Positions 20,149 through 21,269 of a stretch of 21,269 nt of DNA are shown here, piece after piece. A program made the translations under genes and the position numbers. Positions within the stretch are counted from its first letter, which is position 1; every line of letters begins with the position of its first letter. Below the pieces are notes generated by a model that saw only the letters and a program-made list of their open reading frames with translations, ran no database searches and was not told the DNA's origin. This stretch comes from a virus, in the IMG/VR virus record IMGVR_UViG_3300027782_000428, positions 1-21,269 of that record. One strand, 5' to 3'.

Positions 20149-21269
20149 ATGAAATTAGTAAAAATTTTATCATCAGTAATTGTAGAAAATGTTGATCCAA
20201 GATTTAGGTTAACGGAAATATCAAATAAATTAATGAATCAACTTGTTGTTAAATTCCAAGAAGGAACTGAAGATTCGGAGGACGACATCAAAAGTTATAT
20301 TAACGATTTTGACAAATATAAAAACGGATTGGCATCAGACAAACGAGACATTACAAAATATACATATGATCAACTTAAATCTTTAATTCAATCTAAAAGA
20401 GTTAAGAAAGAAGAAGGTGATATATATAAGACATATATGAAAGGTCCTGGTAAAGGTTCTGATCAAAGACAAGTTAAGTCAATGATTAAAAAATTCTTGG
20501 AGATAAGAAATTATTTACCTGAACCAAATAGAGATATTATGAAATATCCTTATTTGAAATTAGTGGAGGTAATCCAAAATAAATTTGGAGGACTTATTAC
20601 TAAAGCGGCTTTTGAAAAATTTAAAAGAGAAAGAAATGATTTAACAAATGAACAAATCCTTTCATACATTGAAAGATATGTTGATTTATACGATAGATTG
20701 GAACCTAATACTCCACCAATTATGTTAATGTCATTTGATGATTTAGAAGCATCATTGGATCACTTACCTGATGGTGATGATGTTCCGCAAAAGAAAGGTG
20801 ATGACTTTCAAGGGATAGAAAACATTTACGACAAAGATAATTTATACATCTTCAAACCAAATGGTAAAGAACAATGTATTAGATTAGCACACGGAAGACC
20901 TTGGTGTACATCAAGAGTTGGTGGTGGTAACTTATACTACAACTATCGTTTGGAAAACAACCTAACACTTTATTATGTTATTGATAAAGACAAACCATTT
21001 GACGATTTAAACTTTGCGGTGGTTATCTTGGTTGATGAATATGGAAGAAAAAGAATTGCCGATGGTAAAAATATGGCGGGAGGATTCTCGGGACATAAAA
21101 CTGAAAGTTGGGATGTAATATCTTCAAAAGTTCCTAAATTAGCGGACAAAGAATATTTATTCACTGCCGATCCACTTACAGATAGAGAAAAGGAATTATT
21201 AAGAAGATATAAAAATATCAATGTGAATGAGGATGCGGTTCAAGAACTTGGTTCAGTTGAAGACGCTGA
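20149..21269 (+). CDS. Long phage protein with a WCTSR motif (3' end beyond the window)
   Basis: Open from ATG 20149 to the last base: 373 complete codons and two bases, with no stop in the window. The N-terminal 230 residues are charged and helical. Around residues 238-300 is a conserved-looking block: LYIFKPNGKEQCIRLAHG, PWCTSRVGGGNLYYNY, LYYVIDKD and VVILVDEYGRKRIADG. From memory, similar WCTSR-VGGGN blocks start large proteins in big phages, often ahead of repeat-rich regions; the function is unknown. No signal peptide. Preceded by a 49-bp A+T-rich gap with no clear promoter. Confidence 0.82.
   Translation, partial: MKLVKILSSVIVENVDPRFRLTEISNKLMNQLVVKFQEGTEDSEDDIKSYINDFDKYKNGLASDKRDITKYTYDQLKSLIQSKRVKKEEGDIYKTYMKGPGKGSDQRQVKSMIKKFLEIRNYLPEPNRDIMKYPYLKLVEVIQNKFGGLITKAAFEKFKRERNDLTNEQILSYIERYVDLYDRLEPNTPPIMLMSFDDLEASLDHLPDGDDVPQKKGDDFQGIENIYDKDNLYIFKPNGKEQCIRLAHGRPWCTSRVGGGNLYYNYRLENNLTLYYVIDKDKPFDDLNFAVVILVDEYGRKRIADGKNMAGGFSGHKTESWDVISSKVPKLADKEYLFTADPLTDREKELLRRYKNINVNEDAVQELGSVEDA

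Noticed and set aside
20973-21221. 82-aa minus-strand ORF at the right end
   Set aside because: It is antisense to the open WCTSR-motif protein, which spans the whole region.

Overview
The window is A+T-rich and densely packed, and it reads as part of the genome of a large tailed phage that infects a Bacteroidetes (probably Flavobacteriia) host. The phage call rests on T4-type recombination nuclease subunits (gp47/gp46), a T7-lysozyme-family endolysin with candidate spanin genes beside it, multi-motif proteins of the kind found among virion genes, and many tiny overlapping genes. The host call rests on promoter-like elements matching the Bacteroidetes consensus (TTG or TTTG, 19-20 bp, TAnnTTTG), a sigma factor close to Bacteroidetes RpoD, a Bacteroidetes histone H1-like protein, and start codons preceded by A-rich rather than Shine-Dalgarno sequence.

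Layout. 1-4599: the end of an upstream gene with its terminator, then gp47 nuclease, a coiled-coil protein, a small membrane protein, a small charged protein, and gp46 ATPase. 4675-6996: DNA methyltransferase, HNH-type putative restriction endonuclease, and a second DNA methyltransferase; this looks like a phage-borne restriction-modification cassette. 7028-8802: an acidic protein, a sigma-70 family factor and a zinc-ribbon protein, closed by a strong terminator. 8891-12050: a membrane coiled-coil protein with an 11-bp tandem repeat, an amidase endolysin, and two membrane-anchored coiled-coil proteins (lysis region). 12050-14327: three genes including two large modular, probably virion-associated proteins. 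14375-16750: small genes including the H1-like protein, and one reverse-strand gene. 16795-17712: a compact DnaJ.

17709-18428 is the most unusual part. Reverse-strand small genes lie downstream of a consensus promoter that drives a roughly 155-nt region with five consecutive predicted hairpins, the last one a terminator, and no substantial ORF: a candidate phage non-coding RNA or attenuated leader. Divergent to it is a small ribbon-helix-helix regulator, with copies of AAAACTTT in both orientations between them as likely operators. A LAGLIDADG homing endonuclease follows and appears to have inserted exactly at the start codon of a D12-class adenine methyltransferase. The window ends inside a long phage protein with a WCTSR motif.

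Working together: gp46/47 process DNA ends, the methyltransferases and nuclease modify or defend DNA, the sigma factor probably redirects host RNA polymerase to host-like promoters, and H1-like protein and DnaJ may act on DNA packing and protein folding. All functions are inferred by reading motifs; no database search was possible.
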